Part shown: positions 7,185-17,228 of the stretch, one piece after another | Position numbering within the stretch: the first letter of the stretch is position 1 | Layout of the letters: the number at the start of each line of letters is the position of its first letter | Source of the DNA: Streptomyces sp. ALI-76-A | Lineage (GTDB): Bacteria; Actinomycetota; Actinomycetes; Streptomycetales; Streptomycetaceae | DNA: 64,000 nucleotides | Assembly: GCF_030287445.1 (NCBI RefSeq) | Contig: NZ_JASVWB010000002.1 | Location: 7,440,001 to 7,504,000, forward strand | Direction: 5' to 3' | Made by a program: the position numbers and the translations under genes | The notes under the pieces: model-generated | The model's database searches: none | The model's input: the letters and a program-made list of their open reading frames with translations, nothing else | Told to the model about the DNA's origin: nothing

Positions 7185-9179
7185 ATGACAGCGACGACCG
7201 ACGGAAGCACCGGGGCCACCATGCCGCCCCGCGCAGCCGCGGCCAGCGAAACCGACATCACCACTCCCGTGGCGGCCGGGGTGCACGACGCCGCCGTTCG
7301 CGCCGTGCAACGCGCCACCGACCACCTGCTGTCCCGGCAGGACGCCGAGGGCTGGTGGAAGGGCGACCTCGAGACCAACGTCACGATGGACGCCGAGGAT
7401 CTGCTGCTGCGTCAGTTCCTGGGTATCCGCGACGAGGCCACGACCCGGGCCGCCGCGCTCTTCGTCCGCGGCGAGCAGCGCGAGGACGGCACCTGGGCGA
7501 GCTTCTACGGCGGGCCCGGCGAACTCTCCACCACCATCGAGGCGTACGTCGCCCTCCGCCTGGCCGGTGACGCGCCGGACGCGCCGCACATGGCGAAGGC
7601 GTCCGCCTGGATCCGCGAGCAGGGCGGCATCGCCGCCGCCCGGGTCTTCACCCGGATCTGGCTGGCCCTGTTCGGCTGGTGGAAGTGGGAGGACCTGCCC
7701 GAACTCCCGCCGGAGCTGATCTACTTCCCCACCTGGGCACCGCTGAACATCTACGACTTCGGGTGCTGGGCCCGGCAGACCATCGTCCCGCTGACGATCG
7801 TCTCCGCGAAGCGTCCGGTCCGGCCCGCGCCCTTCCCGCTCGACGAGCTGCACACCGACCCCGACCACCCGAACCCGCCCAGGCCCTTCGCCCCGGTGGC
7901 GAGTTGGGACGGCGCCTTCCAGCGACTGGACAAGGCCCTGCACGCGCTGCGCAAGGTCGCGCCGCGCCGGCTGCGCAGGGCCGCGATGAACAGTGCCGCC
8001 CGCTGGATCGTCGAGCGGCAGGAGAACGACGGCTGCTGGGGCGGCATCCAGCCGCCGGCCGTGTACTCGGTCATCGCCCTGCACCTGCTCGGCTACGACC
8101 TCGAACACCCGGTGATGCGCGCGGGCCTGGAGTCGCTGGACCGGTTCGCGTTGTGGCGCGAGGACGGGGCCCGGATGATCGAGGCGTGCCAGTCACCGGT
8201 CTGGGACACCTGCCTCGCGACGATCGCGCTCGCCGACGCGGGGGTGCCCGCCGACCACCCCCAACTGGTCAAGGCCGCCGACTGGATGCTCGGCGAACAG
8301 GTTGTCCGGCCCGGCGACTGGTCGGTGCGCAGGCCCGGACTGCCGCCCGGCGGCTGGGCGTTCGAGTTCCACAACGACAACTACCCGGACATCGACGACA
8401 CCGCCGAGGTCGTCCTCGCGCTGCGCCGGGTCCGGCACCACGACCCGGAGCGGGTGGAGAACGCGATCGGGCGCGGGGTGCGCTGGAACCTCGGGATGCA
8501 GTCGAAGAACGGCGCGTGGGGCGCCTTCGACGTCGACAACACCAGCCCGTTCCCCAACCGGTTGCCGTTCTGCGACTTCGGCGAGGTCATCGACCCGCCG
8601 TCCGCCGACGTCACCGCGCACGTCGTGGAGATGCTGGCCTTCGAGGGGCTCGCACACGATCCGCGCACCCGGCGCGGCATCGAGTGGCTGCTCGCCGAGC
8701 AGGAGCCGGACGGCTCCTGGTTCGGGCGCTGGGGCGTCAACTACATCTACGGCACGGGCTCGGTGGTGCCCGCCCTGACCGCGGCCGGGCTGCCCGCCTC
8801 GCACCCGGCGATCCGGCGGGCCGTGGGCTGGCTGGAGTCGGTGCAGAACGACGACGGCGGCTGGGGCGAGGACCTGCGCTCGTACCGGGACAGCAAGAAG
8901 TGGAGCGGACGGGGTGCCTCCACCGCCTCGCAGACGGGCTGGGCGCTGATGGCCCTGCTGGCGGCGGGGGAGAAGGACTCCAAGGCCGTCGAGCGCGGCA
9001 TCGTGTGGCTCGTGAGCACCCAGCGCGAGGACGGCTCCTGGGACGAGCCCCATTTCACCGGCACCGGTTTCCCGTGGGACTTCTCGATCAACTACCACCT
9101 GTACCGGCAGGTGTTCCCGCTCACCGCACTGGGCCGGTACGTCCACGGAGAGCCGTTCTCCGGGGCCGAGGGGGGCTGA
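7185..9179 (+). CDS. shc: Squalene-hopene cyclase
   Basis: 664 residues, the usual size. The catalytic DxDD motif is seen as DIDDTAE around residues 402-408. QW repeats recur along the protein (for example QREDGTWASF, QENDGCWGG, QSKNGAWGAF, QEPDGSWFGRWG, QNDDGGWGE, QREDGSWDE). The protein is a monotopic membrane enzyme that cyclises squalene to hopene and hopanol. ATG 7185 follows GAAGGGGA; the frame is open further upstream, but that sequence does not look like cyclase. About 117 nt separate it from the previous gene, the widest gap inside the operon, so an internal promoter is possible. Confidence 0.96.
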   Translation: MTATTDGSTGATMPPRAAAASETDITTPVAAGVHDAAVRAVQRATDHLLSRQDAEGWWKGDLETNVTMDAEDLLLRQFLGIRDEATTRAAALFVRGEQREDGTWASFYGGPGELSTTIEAYVALRLAGDAPDAPHMAKASAWIREQGGIAAARVFTRIWLALFGWWKWEDLPELPPELIYFPTWAPLNIYDFGCWARQTIVPLTIVSAKRPVRPAPFPLDELHTDPDHPNPPRPFAPVASWDGAFQRLDKALHALRKVAPRRLRRAAMNSAARWIVERQENDGCWGGIQPPAVYSVIALHLLGYDLEHPVMRAGLESLDRFALWREDGARMIEACQSPVWDTCLATIALADAGVPADHPQLVKAADWMLGEQVVRPGDWSVRRPGLPPGGWAFEFHNDNYPDIDDTAEVVLALRRVRHHDPERVENAIGRGVRWNLGMQSKNGAWGAFDVDNTSPFPNRLPFCDFGEVIDPPSADVTAHVVEMLAFEGLAHDPRTRRGIEWLLAEQEPDGSWFGRWGVNYIYGTGSVVPALTAAGLPASHPAIRRAVGWLESVQNDDGGWGEDLRSYRDSKKWSGRGASTASQTGWALMALLAAGEKDSKAVERGIVWLVSTQREDGSWDEPHFTGTGFPWDFSINYHLYRQVFPLTALGRYVHGEPFSGAEGG

Positions 9180-9820
9180 TGACCACCCAGGCCGCCGCGG
9201 CCCCGCTGCTGATCGCCTGTGCGCTCGGCATCGAGCACCTCGCCCTGCGCAGCGGCGACCGCGGCGGCGCCGACGGGCCGGTCACCGTCCTGCGGACGGG
9301 GATGGGACCCAGGGCGGCCGAGCGCGCGGTCACCCGGGTGCTGGCCGGCCCGGCGCACGACGGGGCCGCCGTGCTCGCCACGGGGTTCTGCGCGGGGCTC
9401 GCCCCCGGCATGCACCCCGGCGACCTCGTCGTCGCCGAGGAGACCCGGGACCCGCGCGGCGCCGTGCCGTGCGTCGGGACCGACCTGCTCGTCAAGGAGC
9501 TGGTCCGGACCCTGCCCGGGCGGACCGTCCACACCGGGCCGCTCGCCGGTTCCGATCACGTCGTCCGCGGGCACGAACGGTCGGCCCTGCTCGCGACCGG
9601 CGCGATCGCGGTCGACATGGAGTCCGCGGCCACGCTCCTGAGCGCCGTGCGCGCGGGCGCGCGCCCGGTTGCGGCCGTCCGGGTTGTCGTGGACGCTCCA
9701 GAACATGAACTTGTCCGGATCGGCACGGTGCGCGGCGGAATATCGGCTTTCCGCGTCCTTCGTTCCGTACTCCCCGCTTTCTACGAATGGCACCGTTCCT
9801 TGCTGCTCCCCAGGAGGTGA
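9179..9820 (+). CDS. hpnG: HpnG, adenosylhopane nucleosidase/phosphorylase-like
   Basis: 213 residues, nucleoside phosphorylase fold. Visible family elements are the N-terminal GIEHLAL, ATGFCAGLAPGMHPGDLVVAEE (phosphate-site loop and strand) and the purine/ribose-site motif VDMESAA. HpnG removes adenine from adenosylhopane to give ribosylhopane, the step after HpnH. The ATG overlaps the cyclase stop (TGATG). The gene ends in AGGAGGTGA, so its last codons supply the ribosome binding site of hpnH. Confidence 0.9.
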   Translation: MTTQAAAAPLLIACALGIEHLALRSGDRGGADGPVTVLRTGMGPRAAERAVTRVLAGPAHDGAAVLATGFCAGLAPGMHPGDLVVAEETRDPRGAVPCVGTDLLVKELVRTLPGRTVHTGPLAGSDHVVRGHERSALLATGAIAVDMESAATLLSAVRAGARPVAAVRVVVDAPEHELVRIGTVRGGISAFRVLRSVLPAFYEWHRSLLLPRR

Positions 9821-9825
9821 GCCAG

Positions 9826-10848
9826 ATGGCCATGCCGCTGCGCCAATCCATCAAGGTCGCTACATACTTGGCCGAACAGAAGCTCCGCAAGCGGGACAAG
9901 TTCCCGCTGATCGTCGAGCTGGAACCCCTCTTCGCGTGCAATCTGAAGTGCGAGGGCTGCGGCAAGATCCAGCATCCCGCCGGTGTGCTCAAGCAGCGCA
10001 TGCCGGTGGCCCAGGCCGTCGGGGCGGTGCTCGAATCCGGTGCGCCGATGGTGTCGATCGCCGGCGGTGAGCCGCTGATGCACCCTCAGATCGACGAGAT
10101 CGTGCGGCAGTTGGTGGCGAAGAAGAAGTACGTCTTCCTCTGCACCAACGCCATGCTGCTGCGCAAGAAGATGGACAAGTTCACTCCCTCCCCCTACTTC
10201 GCCTTCGCCGTGCACATCGACGGACTGCGGGAGCGGCACGACGAGTCGGTCGCCAAGGAAGGTGTGTTCGACGAGGCCGTGGAGGCGATCAAACAGGCCA
10301 AGCGGCGCGGCTTCCGGGTCACCACCAACTCGACCTTCTTCAACACGGACACCCCGCAGACCATCATCGAGGTGCTCGACTTCCTCAATGACGACCTCCA
10401 GGTCGACGAGATGATGATCTCGCCCGCCTACGCCTACGAGAAGGCGCCCGACCAGGAGCACTTCCTGGGCGTGGAGCAGACCCGCGAACTGTTCAAGAAG
10501 GCCTTCGCGGGCGGCAACCGGCGCAAGTGGCGGCTCAACCACTCCCCGCTCTTCCTGGACTTCCTGGAGGGCAAGGTCGACTTCCCGTGCACCGCCTGGG
10601 CGATCCCGAACTACTCGCTCTTCGGCTGGCAGCGCCCCTGCTACCTGATGAGCGACGGGTACGTCCCGACGTACCGCGAACTCATCGAGGACACCGACTG
10701 GGACAAGTACGGCCGCGGCAAGGACCCGCGCTGCGCCAACTGCATGGCGCACTGCGGCTACGAGCCCACCGCCGTGCTGGCCACCATGGGATCCCTCAAG
10801 GAGTCGCTGCGCGCGATGCGCGAGACGGTCTCCGGAAACCGCGAGTGA
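9826..10848 (+). CDS. hpnH: Adenosyl-hopene transferase HpnH (radical SAM)
   Basis: 340 residues. The radical SAM CxxxCxxC is C38-x3-C42-x2-C45 ([13 protein letters not shown]), followed by the glycine-rich SAM segment [12 protein letters not shown]-terminal Cys residues (CANCMAHCG) form the auxiliary region typical of HpnH. It joins the 5'-deoxyadenosyl radical from SAM to diploptene, the committing step toward C35 hopanoids. ATG 9826 is placed by AGGAGG at 9812-9817; an upstream in-frame start at 9787 would overlap hpnG and lacks this spacing. Confidence 0.95.
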   Translation: MAMPLRQSIKVATYLAEQKLRKRDKFPLIVELEPLFACNLKCEGCGKIQHPAGVLKQRMPVAQAVGAVLESGAPMVSIAGGEPLMHPQIDEIVRQLVAKKKYVFLCTNAMLLRKKMDKFTPSPYFAFAVHIDGLRERHDESVAKEGVFDEAVEAIKQAKRRGFRVTTNSTFFNTDTPQTIIEVLDFLNDDLQVDEMMISPAYAYEKAPDQEHFLGVEQTRELFKKAFAGGNRRKWRLNHSPLFLDFLEGKVDFPCTAWAIPNYSLFGWQRPCYLMSDGYVPTYRELIEDTDWDKYGRGKDPRCANCMAHCGYEPTAVLATMGSLKESLRAMRETVSGNRE

Positions 10849-10852
10849 CGGC

Positions 10853-12010
10853 ATGACCGCCGTGTCACTGGGCGTTCCCGAGGTACCGGTCCCGCCGATC
10901 GCCGAGCGGCGTGTGTCGCGGCGGATCCAGGTCGGGCCGGTCGCGGTCGGGGGCGGGGCCCCGGTGTCGGTGCAGTCGATGACGACGACCCGTACGTCCG
11001 ACATCGGCGCCACCCTCCAGCAGATCGCCGAACTGACCGCGTCCGGCTGCCAGATCGTGCGCGTCGCCTGCCCCACGCAGGACGACGCGGACGCGCTGGC
11101 GACCATCGCGCGCAAGTCGCAGATCCCGGTGATCGCGGACATCCACTTCCAGCCCAAGTACGTGTTCGCCGCGATCGAGGCCGGCTGTGCGGCCGTACGC
11201 GTCAATCCCGGCAACATCAAGCAGTTCGACGACAAGGTGAAGGAGATCGCGCGGGCCGCGAAGGATCACGGCACGCCGATCCGGATCGGGGTCAACGCGG
11301 GCTCGCTGGACCGGCGGCTGCTGCAGAAGTACGGCAGGGCCACGCCCGAGGCGCTGGTGGAGTCGGCCCTGTGGGAGGCCTCGCTCTTCGAGGAGCACGG
11401 CTTCCGGGACATCAAGATCTCGGTGAAGCACAACGATCCCGTGGTGATGGTCAACGCGTACACGCTGCTCGCCGAGCAGTGCGACTATCCGCTGCACCTG
11501 GGGGTGACGGAGGCCGGTCCCGTGTTCCAGGGGACGATCAAGTCGGCCGTGGCCTTCGGGGCGTTGTTGTCACGCGGCATCGGCGACACCATCCGGGTGT
11601 CGCTGTCCGCCCCGCCCGCCGAGGAGGTCAAGGTCGGCATCCAGATCCTGGAGTCGCTGCACCTGAGGCAGCGCCGGCTGGAGATCGTCTCGTGCCCGTC
11701 CTGCGGACGGGCCCAGGTCGACGTCTACAAGCTGGCCGACGAGGTCACGGCGGGCCTGGAGGGCATGGAGGTGCCGCTGCGGGTCGCCGTCATGGGATGC
11801 GTGGTGAACGGGCCCGGAGAGGCCCGGGAGGCCGACCTCGGCGTCGCCTCCGGCAACGGCAAGGGGCAGATCTTCGTCAAGGGCAGGATCATCAAGACCG
11901 TGCCCGAGTCGAAGATCGTGGAGACCCTGATCGAAGAGGCGATGAAGATCGCCGAGCAGATGGAGCAGGACGGCGTCGCCTCGGGGGAGCCGGCCGTCAC
12001 CGTGAGCTGA
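10853..12010 (+). CDS. ispG: 4-hydroxy-3-methylbut-2-enyl diphosphate synthase IspG
   Basis: 385 residues, full length for the bacterial enzyme. The N-terminal TIM-barrel half contains [15 protein letters not shown] and ADIHF. The C-terminal 4Fe-4S half has CPSCGR and [11 protein letters not shown], whose three cysteines bind the cluster. It is the penultimate MEP-pathway enzyme, acting on MEcPP to give HMBPP. It starts 4 nt after the hpnH stop. Streptomycetes usually carry a second, housekeeping ispG elsewhere; this copy is probably dedicated to hopanoid supply, which is inference from position. Confidence 0.96.
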   Translation: MTAVSLGVPEVPVPPIAERRVSRRIQVGPVAVGGGAPVSVQSMTTTRTSDIGATLQQIAELTASGCQIVRVACPTQDDADALATIARKSQIPVIADIHFQPKYVFAAIEAGCAAVRVNPGNIKQFDDKVKEIARAAKDHGTPIRIGVNAGSLDRRLLQKYGRATPEALVESALWEASLFEEHGFRDIKISVKHNDPVVMVNAYTLLAEQCDYPLHLGVTEAGPVFQGTIKSAVAFGALLSRGIGDTIRVSLSAPPAEEVKVGIQILESLHLRQRRLEIVSCPSCGRAQVDVYKLADEVTAGLEGMEVPLRVAVMGCVVNGPGEAREADLGVASGNGKGQIFVKGRIIKTVPESKIVETLIEEAMKIAEQMEQDGVASGEPAVTVS

Positions 12011-12037
12011 ACAGCACGGACCGATAGGGGGCCCGAC

Positions 12038-13954
12038 GTGACGATTCTGGAGAACATCCGAGGACCACGTGACCTGAAGGCGCTGTCCGAGACGGAACTC
12101 GGGGAACTGTCCCAAGAGATACGGCAGTTCCTGGTGCACGCGGTCGCCAGGACCGGCGGACACCTCGGGCCCAACCTGGGGGTGGTGGAACTCTCCGTCG
12201 CGCTCCACCGGGTCTTCGAGTCGCCGGTCGACCGCATCCTGTGGGACACCGGCCACCAGAGCTACGTCCACAAGTTGCTGACGGGGCGTCAGGACTTCTC
12301 CAAGCTGCGCGGCAAGGGCGGGCTGTCCGGCTACCCCTCGCGCGAGGAGTCCGAGCACGACGTCATCGAGAACAGCCACGCCTCCACCGCGCTCGGCTGG
12401 GCCGACGGGCTCGCCAAGGCCCGCCAGGTCCAGGGCGAGAGGGGCCATGTCGTCGCGGTGATGGGCGACGGGGCGCTCACCGGGGGCATGGCCTGGGAGG
12501 CGCTCAACAACATCGCGGCCGCCAAGGACCGGCCGCTGATCATCGTCGTCAACGACAACGAGCGCTCGTACGCGCCGACCATCGGCGGACTCGCCAACCA
12601 CCTCGCCACCCTGCGCACGACGGACGGCTACGAGAAGGTCCTGGCCTGGGGGAAGGACGTACTGCTGCGGACCCCGCTGGTCGGCACCACCCTCTACGAG
12701 TCCCTGCACGGCGCGAAGAAGGGCTTCAAGGACGCGTTCGCCCCGCAGGGCATGTTCGAGGACCTGGGCCTGAAGTACGTCGGCCCGATCGACGGGCACG
12801 ACCTGAAGGCCGTCGAGTCGGCGCTCCGGCGTGCGAAACGCTTCCACGGCCCGGTGCTCGTGCACTGCCTCACCGAGAAGGGGCGCGGCTATGAGCCCGC
12901 CCTCGCCCACGAGGAGGACCACTTCCACACCGTGGGCGTGATGGACCCGCTCACCTGCGAGCCGCTCACGCCGTCGGGCGGGCCGTCCTGGACCTCGGTG
13001 TTCGGCGAGGAGATGGTCCGGATCGGGCAGGAGCGGGACGATGTCGTGGCGATCACGGCGGCCATGCTGCACCCGGTGGGGCTCGGCCCGTTCGCGGCCC
13101 GCTTCCCCGACCGGATCTGGGACGTCGGCATCGCCGAGCAGCACGCGGCCGTGTCCGCCGCCGGCCTCGCCACCGGCGGGCTGCACCCGGTCGTCGCCGT
13201 CTACGCCACCTTCCTCAACCGGGCCTTCGACCAGCTGCTGATGGATGTGGCGCTGCACCGCTGCGGCGTCACCTTCGTGCTGGACCGGGCCGGCGTCACC
13301 GGTGTCGACGGGGCCTCCCACAACGGGATGTGGGACATGTCGATCCTCCAGGTCGTGCCCGGACTCAGGATCGCCGCACCCCGGGACGCCGACCAGCTGC
13401 GCGCGCAGCTCAGAGAGGCGGTCACGGTGGACGACGCGCCGACGCTGGTCCGCTTCCCCAAGGAGTCGGTGGGACCGGTGATCCCGGCGGTCGACCGGGT
13501 GGGCGGCCTGGACGTGCTGCACCGCGCCGACCGGCCCGAGGTCCTGCTGGTCGCCGTGGGTGTGATGGCGCCCGTCTGTCTCCAGGCCGCCGAGCTGCTG
13601 GAAGCACGGGGCATCGGCTGCACGGTGGTCGACCCGCGCTGGGTCAAGCCGGTCGATCCGGCGCTGCCCGGCCTCGCCGCCGGGCACCGCCTGGTCGCGG
13701 TGGTCGAGGACAACAGCCGCGCGTCCGGGGTGGGGGCCGCCGTGGCACTCGCCCTCGGCGACGCGGACGTGGACGTCCCGGTACGGCGGTTCGGTGTCCC
13801 GGAACAGTTCCTCGCGCACGCCAAGCGGGCCGAGGTGCTCGCCGACATCGGCCTCACGCCCGTCGAGGTCGCCGGACGGATCGGCGCCAGTCTGGCCGTC
13901 AAGGAAGCGGACCTGGCCGTCCGGGAAGAGCTGTCCAAGGAGAAACAGGAATGA
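12038..13954 (+). CDS. dxs: 1-deoxy-D-xylulose-5-phosphate synthase
   Basis: 638 residues. The thiamine diphosphate motif GDGALTGG...NDN is seen from about residue 142. Other family marks are [16 protein letters not shown], the transketolase-like catalytic Glu in DVGIAEQHA, and the C-terminal transketolase domain with [16 protein letters not shown] sequence. It condenses pyruvate and glyceraldehyde-3-phosphate at the entry of the MEP pathway. GTG 12038 follows a G-run (ATAGGGGGCCC). It is coupled to hpnO by an ATGA overlap. As with ispG, this is likely an operon-dedicated copy. Confidence 0.96.
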   Translation: MTILENIRGPRDLKALSETELGELSQEIRQFLVHAVARTGGHLGPNLGVVELSVALHRVFESPVDRILWDTGHQSYVHKLLTGRQDFSKLRGKGGLSGYPSREESEHDVIENSHASTALGWADGLAKARQVQGERGHVVAVMGDGALTGGMAWEALNNIAAAKDRPLIIVVNDNERSYAPTIGGLANHLATLRTTDGYEKVLAWGKDVLLRTPLVGTTLYESLHGAKKGFKDAFAPQGMFEDLGLKYVGPIDGHDLKAVESALRRAKRFHGPVLVHCLTEKGRGYEPALAHEEDHFHTVGVMDPLTCEPLTPSGGPSWTSVFGEEMVRIGQERDDVVAITAAMLHPVGLGPFAARFPDRIWDVGIAEQHAAVSAAGLATGGLHPVVAVYATFLNRAFDQLLMDVALHRCGVTFVLDRAGVTGVDGASHNGMWDMSILQVVPGLRIAAPRDADQLRAQLREAVTVDDAPTLVRFPKESVGPVIPAVDRVGGLDVLHRADRPEVLLVAVGVMAPVCLQAAELLEARGIGCTVVDPRWVKPVDPALPGLAAGHRLVAVVEDNSRASGVGAAVALALGDADVDVPVRRFGVPEQFLAHAKRAEVLADIGLTPVEVAGRIGASLAVKEADLAVREELSKEKQE

Positions 13955-15369
13955 CAACCGCCAAATCCGCGTCGCCCTCCTCGCAGGCCGGGGAGTTCGA
14001 CCTCGGCGCGCTGCTGGCCGAACGCGGAGCCGAGCGCTACGAGCTGCACGGCAAGTACCTGAACCACCAGCTCCCGCGCATGCTGCACACCATCGGCTTC
14101 GACAAGGTCTACGAGCGGGGCGAGGGCGCCTACTTCTGGGACGCGGACGGCAACGACTACCTGGACATGCTCGCCGGGTTCGGGGTGATGGGCCTGGGCC
14201 GTCACCACCCCGTCGTCCGCAAGGCGCTGCACGACGTCCTCGACGCCCAGCTCGCCGACCTCACCCGCTTCGACTGCCAGCCGCTGCCGGGGCTGCTGGC
14301 CGAGAAACTGCTGGCGCACAGCCCGCACCTGGACCGGGTGTTCTTCGGCAACAGCGGGACCGAGGCGGTCGAGGGCGCCCTGAAGTTCGCCCGGTACGCC
14401 ACCGGCAAGCCGCGGATCCTGTACTGCGAGCACGCCTTCCACGGCCTGACCACCGGGTCGTTGTCGGTCAACGGCGAGGACGGTTTCCGGGACGGCTTCG
14501 CCCCGCTGCTGCCCGACACCGGCATCCCGCTCGGTGATCTCGACGCGCTGGCACGGGAGTTGCGGAAGGGCGACGTCGCCGCCCTGATCGTCGAACCGAT
14601 CCAGGGCAAGGGCGTGCACGAGTCTCCGCCCGGCTATCTGCGCGCCGCCCAGGACCTGCTGCACCGGCACAAGGCGCTGCTCATCGCGGACGAGGTGCAG
14701 ACCGGCCTGGGTCGCACCGGCGACTTCTACGCCTACCAGCACGAGGAGGGCGTCGAACCCGACCTGGTCTGCGTGGCCAAGGCGCTGTCCGGCGGATACG
14801 TGCCCGTCGGCGCGACCCTCGGCAAGGACTGGATCTTCCGGAAGGTCTATTCCTCGATGGACCGGGTGCTGGTCCACTCGGCGAGCTTCGGCTCCAACGC
14901 GCAGGCGATGGCGGCGGGACTGGCCGTCCTGTCGGTGCTGGAGAACGAGCAGGTCGTGGCGGGCGCCCGGGCCACCGGGGAGCTGTTGAAGGCCCGCCTG
15001 ACGGCACTGATCGACCGGTACGAGCTGCTGGCCGACGTCCGCGGCCGGGGCCTGATGATCGGCATCGAGTTCGGCCGGCCCACGTCGCTGAAACTGCGCA
15101 GCCGGTGGGCCATGCTGCAGGCGGCCCGCAAGGGACTGTTCGCCCAGATGGTGGTCGTGCCGCTGCTCCAACGGCACCGGATCCTCACCCAGGTCTCCGG
15201 CGACCACCTGGAGGTGATCAAGCTGATTCCGCCGCTGGTCGTCGGCGAGCGGGAGGTGGACCGGTTCGTGGACGCCTTCACGGACGTGATGGACGACGCG
15301 CACAGCGGCGGCGGTCTGATGTGGGACTTCGGCAAGACGCTGATCAAACAGGCGGTGGCCAACCGCTAG
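13951..15369 (+). CDS. hpnO: HpnO, class III aminotransferase (aminobacteriohopanetriol formation)
   Basis: 472 residues, fold type I PLP enzyme of the acetylornithine/omega-aminotransferase class. Visible marks are [18 protein letters not shown] (phosphate-binding loop), [14 protein letters not shown] with the Asp that pairs with the PLP pyridine, and the Schiff-base Lys at about residue 277 in VAKALSGGY. HpnO installs the amino group on the bacteriohopane side chain. ATG 13951 overlaps the dxs stop, with AAGGAG upstream. It is the last biosynthetic gene; the next gene has its own operator-like repeats. Confidence 0.92.
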   Translation: MTTAKSASPSSQAGEFDLGALLAERGAERYELHGKYLNHQLPRMLHTIGFDKVYERGEGAYFWDADGNDYLDMLAGFGVMGLGRHHPVVRKALHDVLDAQLADLTRFDCQPLPGLLAEKLLAHSPHLDRVFFGNSGTEAVEGALKFARYATGKPRILYCEHAFHGLTTGSLSVNGEDGFRDGFAPLLPDTGIPLGDLDALARELRKGDVAALIVEPIQGKGVHESPPGYLRAAQDLLHRHKALLIADEVQTGLGRTGDFYAYQHEEGVEPDLVCVAKALSGGYVPVGATLGKDWIFRKVYSSMDRVLVHSASFGSNAQAMAAGLAVLSVLENEQVVAGARATGELLKARLTALIDRYELLADVRGRGLMIGIEFGRPTSLKLRSRWAMLQAARKGLFAQMVVVPLLQRHRILTQVSGDHLEVIKLIPPLVVGEREVDRFVDAFTDVMDDAHSGGGLMWDFGKTLIKQAVANR

Positions 15370-15391
15370 GACGCCCGCTCGGGAGGCAGCC

Positions 15392-15431
15392 TTTGCCTCT
15401 GAGGCAAAGGATTTGCCGCAGAGGCAAGGGT
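15392..15431. promoter_or_regulatory. Tandem 20-bp operator-like repeat before the XRE-cupin regulator
   Basis: Two directly adjacent 20-bp units. The first is TTTGCCTCTGAGGCAAAGGA (15392-15411), a near-perfect palindrome with 8-bp arms around one base. The second is TTTGCCGCAGAGGCAAGGGT (15412-15431), with 6- and 5-bp arms. The second unit runs into the ribosome binding site (AAGGG at 15426-15430) of the XRE-cupin gene. This is a likely autoregulatory operator; a 20-bp period puts both sites on the same DNA face. Confidence 0.6.
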
Positions 15432-15439
15432 CCGGCTCA

Positions 15440-16105
15440 ATGGGGTGCATGAGCTCTCCCGAGTCCGAGCCCGAGACGAGGCCCGAGTCCGGCACCGGGC
15501 CCGGCTCCGGACCGTCCGCCGAAGCGGTCCCGCAGGTCGCGCCCCAGCTGCGCGCCCTGCGCCGCCAGGCCTCCCTCACCCTGGAGGCCGCGGCCCGCGC
15601 CGCCGGACTGTCACCCGCTCACCTCTCCCGGCTGGAGACCGGACAGCGTCAGCCCTCGCTGCCGATGCTGCTCGCGCTCGCCCGCATCTACGGTACGACG
15701 GTTTCGGAGCTGCTCGGCGAGACGGTCGGCGGCCGGGACGCCGTCGTGCGCGCCGCCGCCATGGAACCGACCGCGGCCGGCGGCTGGACCTACTGGCAGG
15801 CCGGCGCACCCGGCCACGCCATGCAGGCCCTGCGCGTCCACGTCCCGCACGGCTCCCAGGGCGACATCGTGCGCGTCCACCCCGGCGAGGAGTGGCTGTA
15901 CGTCCTCAAGGGCCGGCTGCGGCTGCGCCTCGGGGACACCACGCACCGGCTCGCGGCCGGCGACAGCGCGCACTTCGACTCGCTGACCCCGCACCGTATC
16001 GCCGCCCAGGACCCCGACGGGGTCGACCTGCTGTTCGTCCACACCCTGCTGCAGAGCCCCACGGCCACGCTGTGCCTGGGCCCCACCCCTGGAGACATGC
16101 CATGA
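15440..16105 (+). CDS. XRE-family regulator with C-terminal cupin domain
   Basis: 221 residues from ATG 15440 (AAGGG 9 nt upstream); ATG 15449 is also possible. The N-terminus is a low-complexity Glu/Ser/Pro stretch. A helix-turn-helix of the XRE type spans about residues 38-95 (LTLEAAARAAGLSPAHLSRLETG). A cupin barrel follows (GEEWLYVLKGRLRLRLG...GDSAHFDSLTPHRI), which in this class binds a small effector. The gene directly follows hpnO and overlaps the 39-aa membrane peptide gene, so it may control the pair or sense a hopanoid-related or unrelated ligand. The tandem repeats upstream suggest autoregulation. Confidence 0.88.
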   Translation: MGCMSSPESEPETRPESGTGPGSGPSAEAVPQVAPQLRALRRQASLTLEAAARAAGLSPAHLSRLETGQRQPSLPMLLALARIYGTTVSELLGETVGGRDAVVRAAAMEPTAAGGWTYWQAGAPGHAMQALRVHVPHGSQGDIVRVHPGEEWLYVLKGRLRLRLGDTTHRLAAGDSAHFDSLTPHRIAAQDPDGVDLLFVHTLLQSPTATLCLGPTPGDMP

Positions 16106-16221
16106 GTGACATGGAGGAGAAGTTCCCGCGTGCCCTGTGGGTGCGACTGATCATCTACCTGGCGGTCGGCCACCTCTTCGCGGCCTTCATCTACCTGCTG
16201 TTCGAGGTGGGTGCCCAGTAG
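16102..16221 (+). CDS. 39-aa single-pass membrane peptide (DUF6126-like)
   Basis: The ATG overlaps the stop of the XRE-cupin gene (ATGA). The product is MSDMEEKFPRALWVR followed by one hydrophobic helix (LIIYLAVGHLFAAFIYLLFEV) and ends after GAQ. XRE-cupin regulator plus tiny membrane peptide is a recurrent pair in Streptomyces; from memory the peptide family is annotated DUF6126. The coupling implies equal production with the regulator. The role is unknown; it could tether the regulator or mark a small transporter subunit. Confidence 0.72.
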   Translation: MSDMEEKFPRALWVRLIIYLAVGHLFAAFIYLLFEVGAQ

Positions 16222-16250
16222 GGCGGCCGGTACCGGCGACGCCGTACGCC

Positions 16251-17048
16251 TCAGTCGAGCAGCCGGGCCCGCAGTCGCTCGCGGATCTCCGGGGTGACCC
16301 CCAGGCCCTTCTCCAGGTAGGTGTCGACGCTGCCCCAGGTCTCCCCGATCGTCTCGAAGGCGGCCGTCAGATACTCGGCCCGGGCGTCGAACAACGGGCT
16401 GAGCAGCTCCATCACCTCGGGGGAGTAGGCGGAGGCGGAGCTGCCGCTGCGGCGCACCTTGTAGCGGCGGTGCCGGGCGTTCGACTCCAGGTAGTCGGCG
16501 AAGATCGCCTCCCGCTCCACGCCCAGGGTGAGCAGCGTCACGGCCATGGACAGTCCCGCGCGGTCCTTGCCGGCGGCGCAGTGCATGAGCGCGGGGACGC
16601 TGTCGTCGGCGAGCGCGCGCAGCAGCCGGGAGTGCTCGGCGGTGCGTTCCTTGATGATCACGCGGTACGAGGCGATCATGCGCCGGGCGGCCTTGCCCTC
16701 GCCGAGGATCTCGCGCAGCTGGTCGATCTCGCCGTCACGGACCATCGTCCAGAACTCGGCGCCGTCCGCCGGGTCGGTCAGCGGCAGGTTGACATTGCGC
16801 ACGCCCGGCAGCTCGACGTCGGGTCCCTCCAGCTTCTGGTCCGCCGCGTTGCGGAAGTCGAAGATGGTGTGCAGGCCCAGGGAGGCGAGGAAGCCGGCGT
16901 CCTGCTCGGTGGCGTGCGCGAGGTGGCCGCTACGGAACAGCACGCCCTGCCGCACCCGGCGGCCGTCCACGGTCGGCAGCCCGCCCACGTCCCGGAAGTT
17001 GCGCACTCCGGCCAGCTGGGGCTCGGTCGACGGGACCTGCTGCGACAC
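16251..17048 (-). CDS. Tyrosine-protein phosphatase family protein
   Basis: 265 residues. The active-site loop HCAAGKDRAG gives the C-x5-R signature (Cys and Arg seven positions apart) of Y_phosphatase3/LppS-type enzymes. The N-terminal GVRNFRDVGGLPTVDGRRVR and FRSGHLAHAT are also diagnostic of this family. The Lys-Asp in the loop suggests activity on phosphotyrosine or phosphoinositide-like substrates. GTG 17048 has GGAGGAG close upstream. The gene is convergent with the hopanoid transcript and ends 30 nt after the membrane peptide stop. Confidence 0.9.
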   Translation of the reverse strand: MSQQVPSTEPQLAGVRNFRDVGGLPTVDGRRVRQGVLFRSGHLAHATEQDAGFLASLGLHTIFDFRNAADQKLEGPDVELPGVRNVNLPLTDPADGAEFWTMVRDGEIDQLREILGEGKAARRMIASYRVIIKERTAEHSRLLRALADDSVPALMHCAAGKDRAGLSMAVTLLTLGVEREAIFADYLESNARHRRYKVRRSGSSASAYSPEVMELLSPLFDARAEYLTAAFETIGETWGSVDTYLEKGLGVTPEIRERLRARLLD

Positions 17049-17228
17049 GGGGGCTCCTCCCACTCGGCCCCGCCGACGCTGCTCGACGACGGGCACTTCA
17101 TCGACGATACGACATGGCTGCCTGGGGCAATGAGTTGTCCACAGGCGTTGCACGGAGGGCTCGCGGCCCTTGATGATGTTGACGCTTGAGTGCACCTGTT
17201 CGCGTCTGTTCGTATCTGTGAGGACTGC

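Noticed and set aside
11570..13957. Long reverse-strand frame opposite ispG/dxs
   Set aside because: Antisense shadow of codon-biased genes; the forward products are well-known enzymes.
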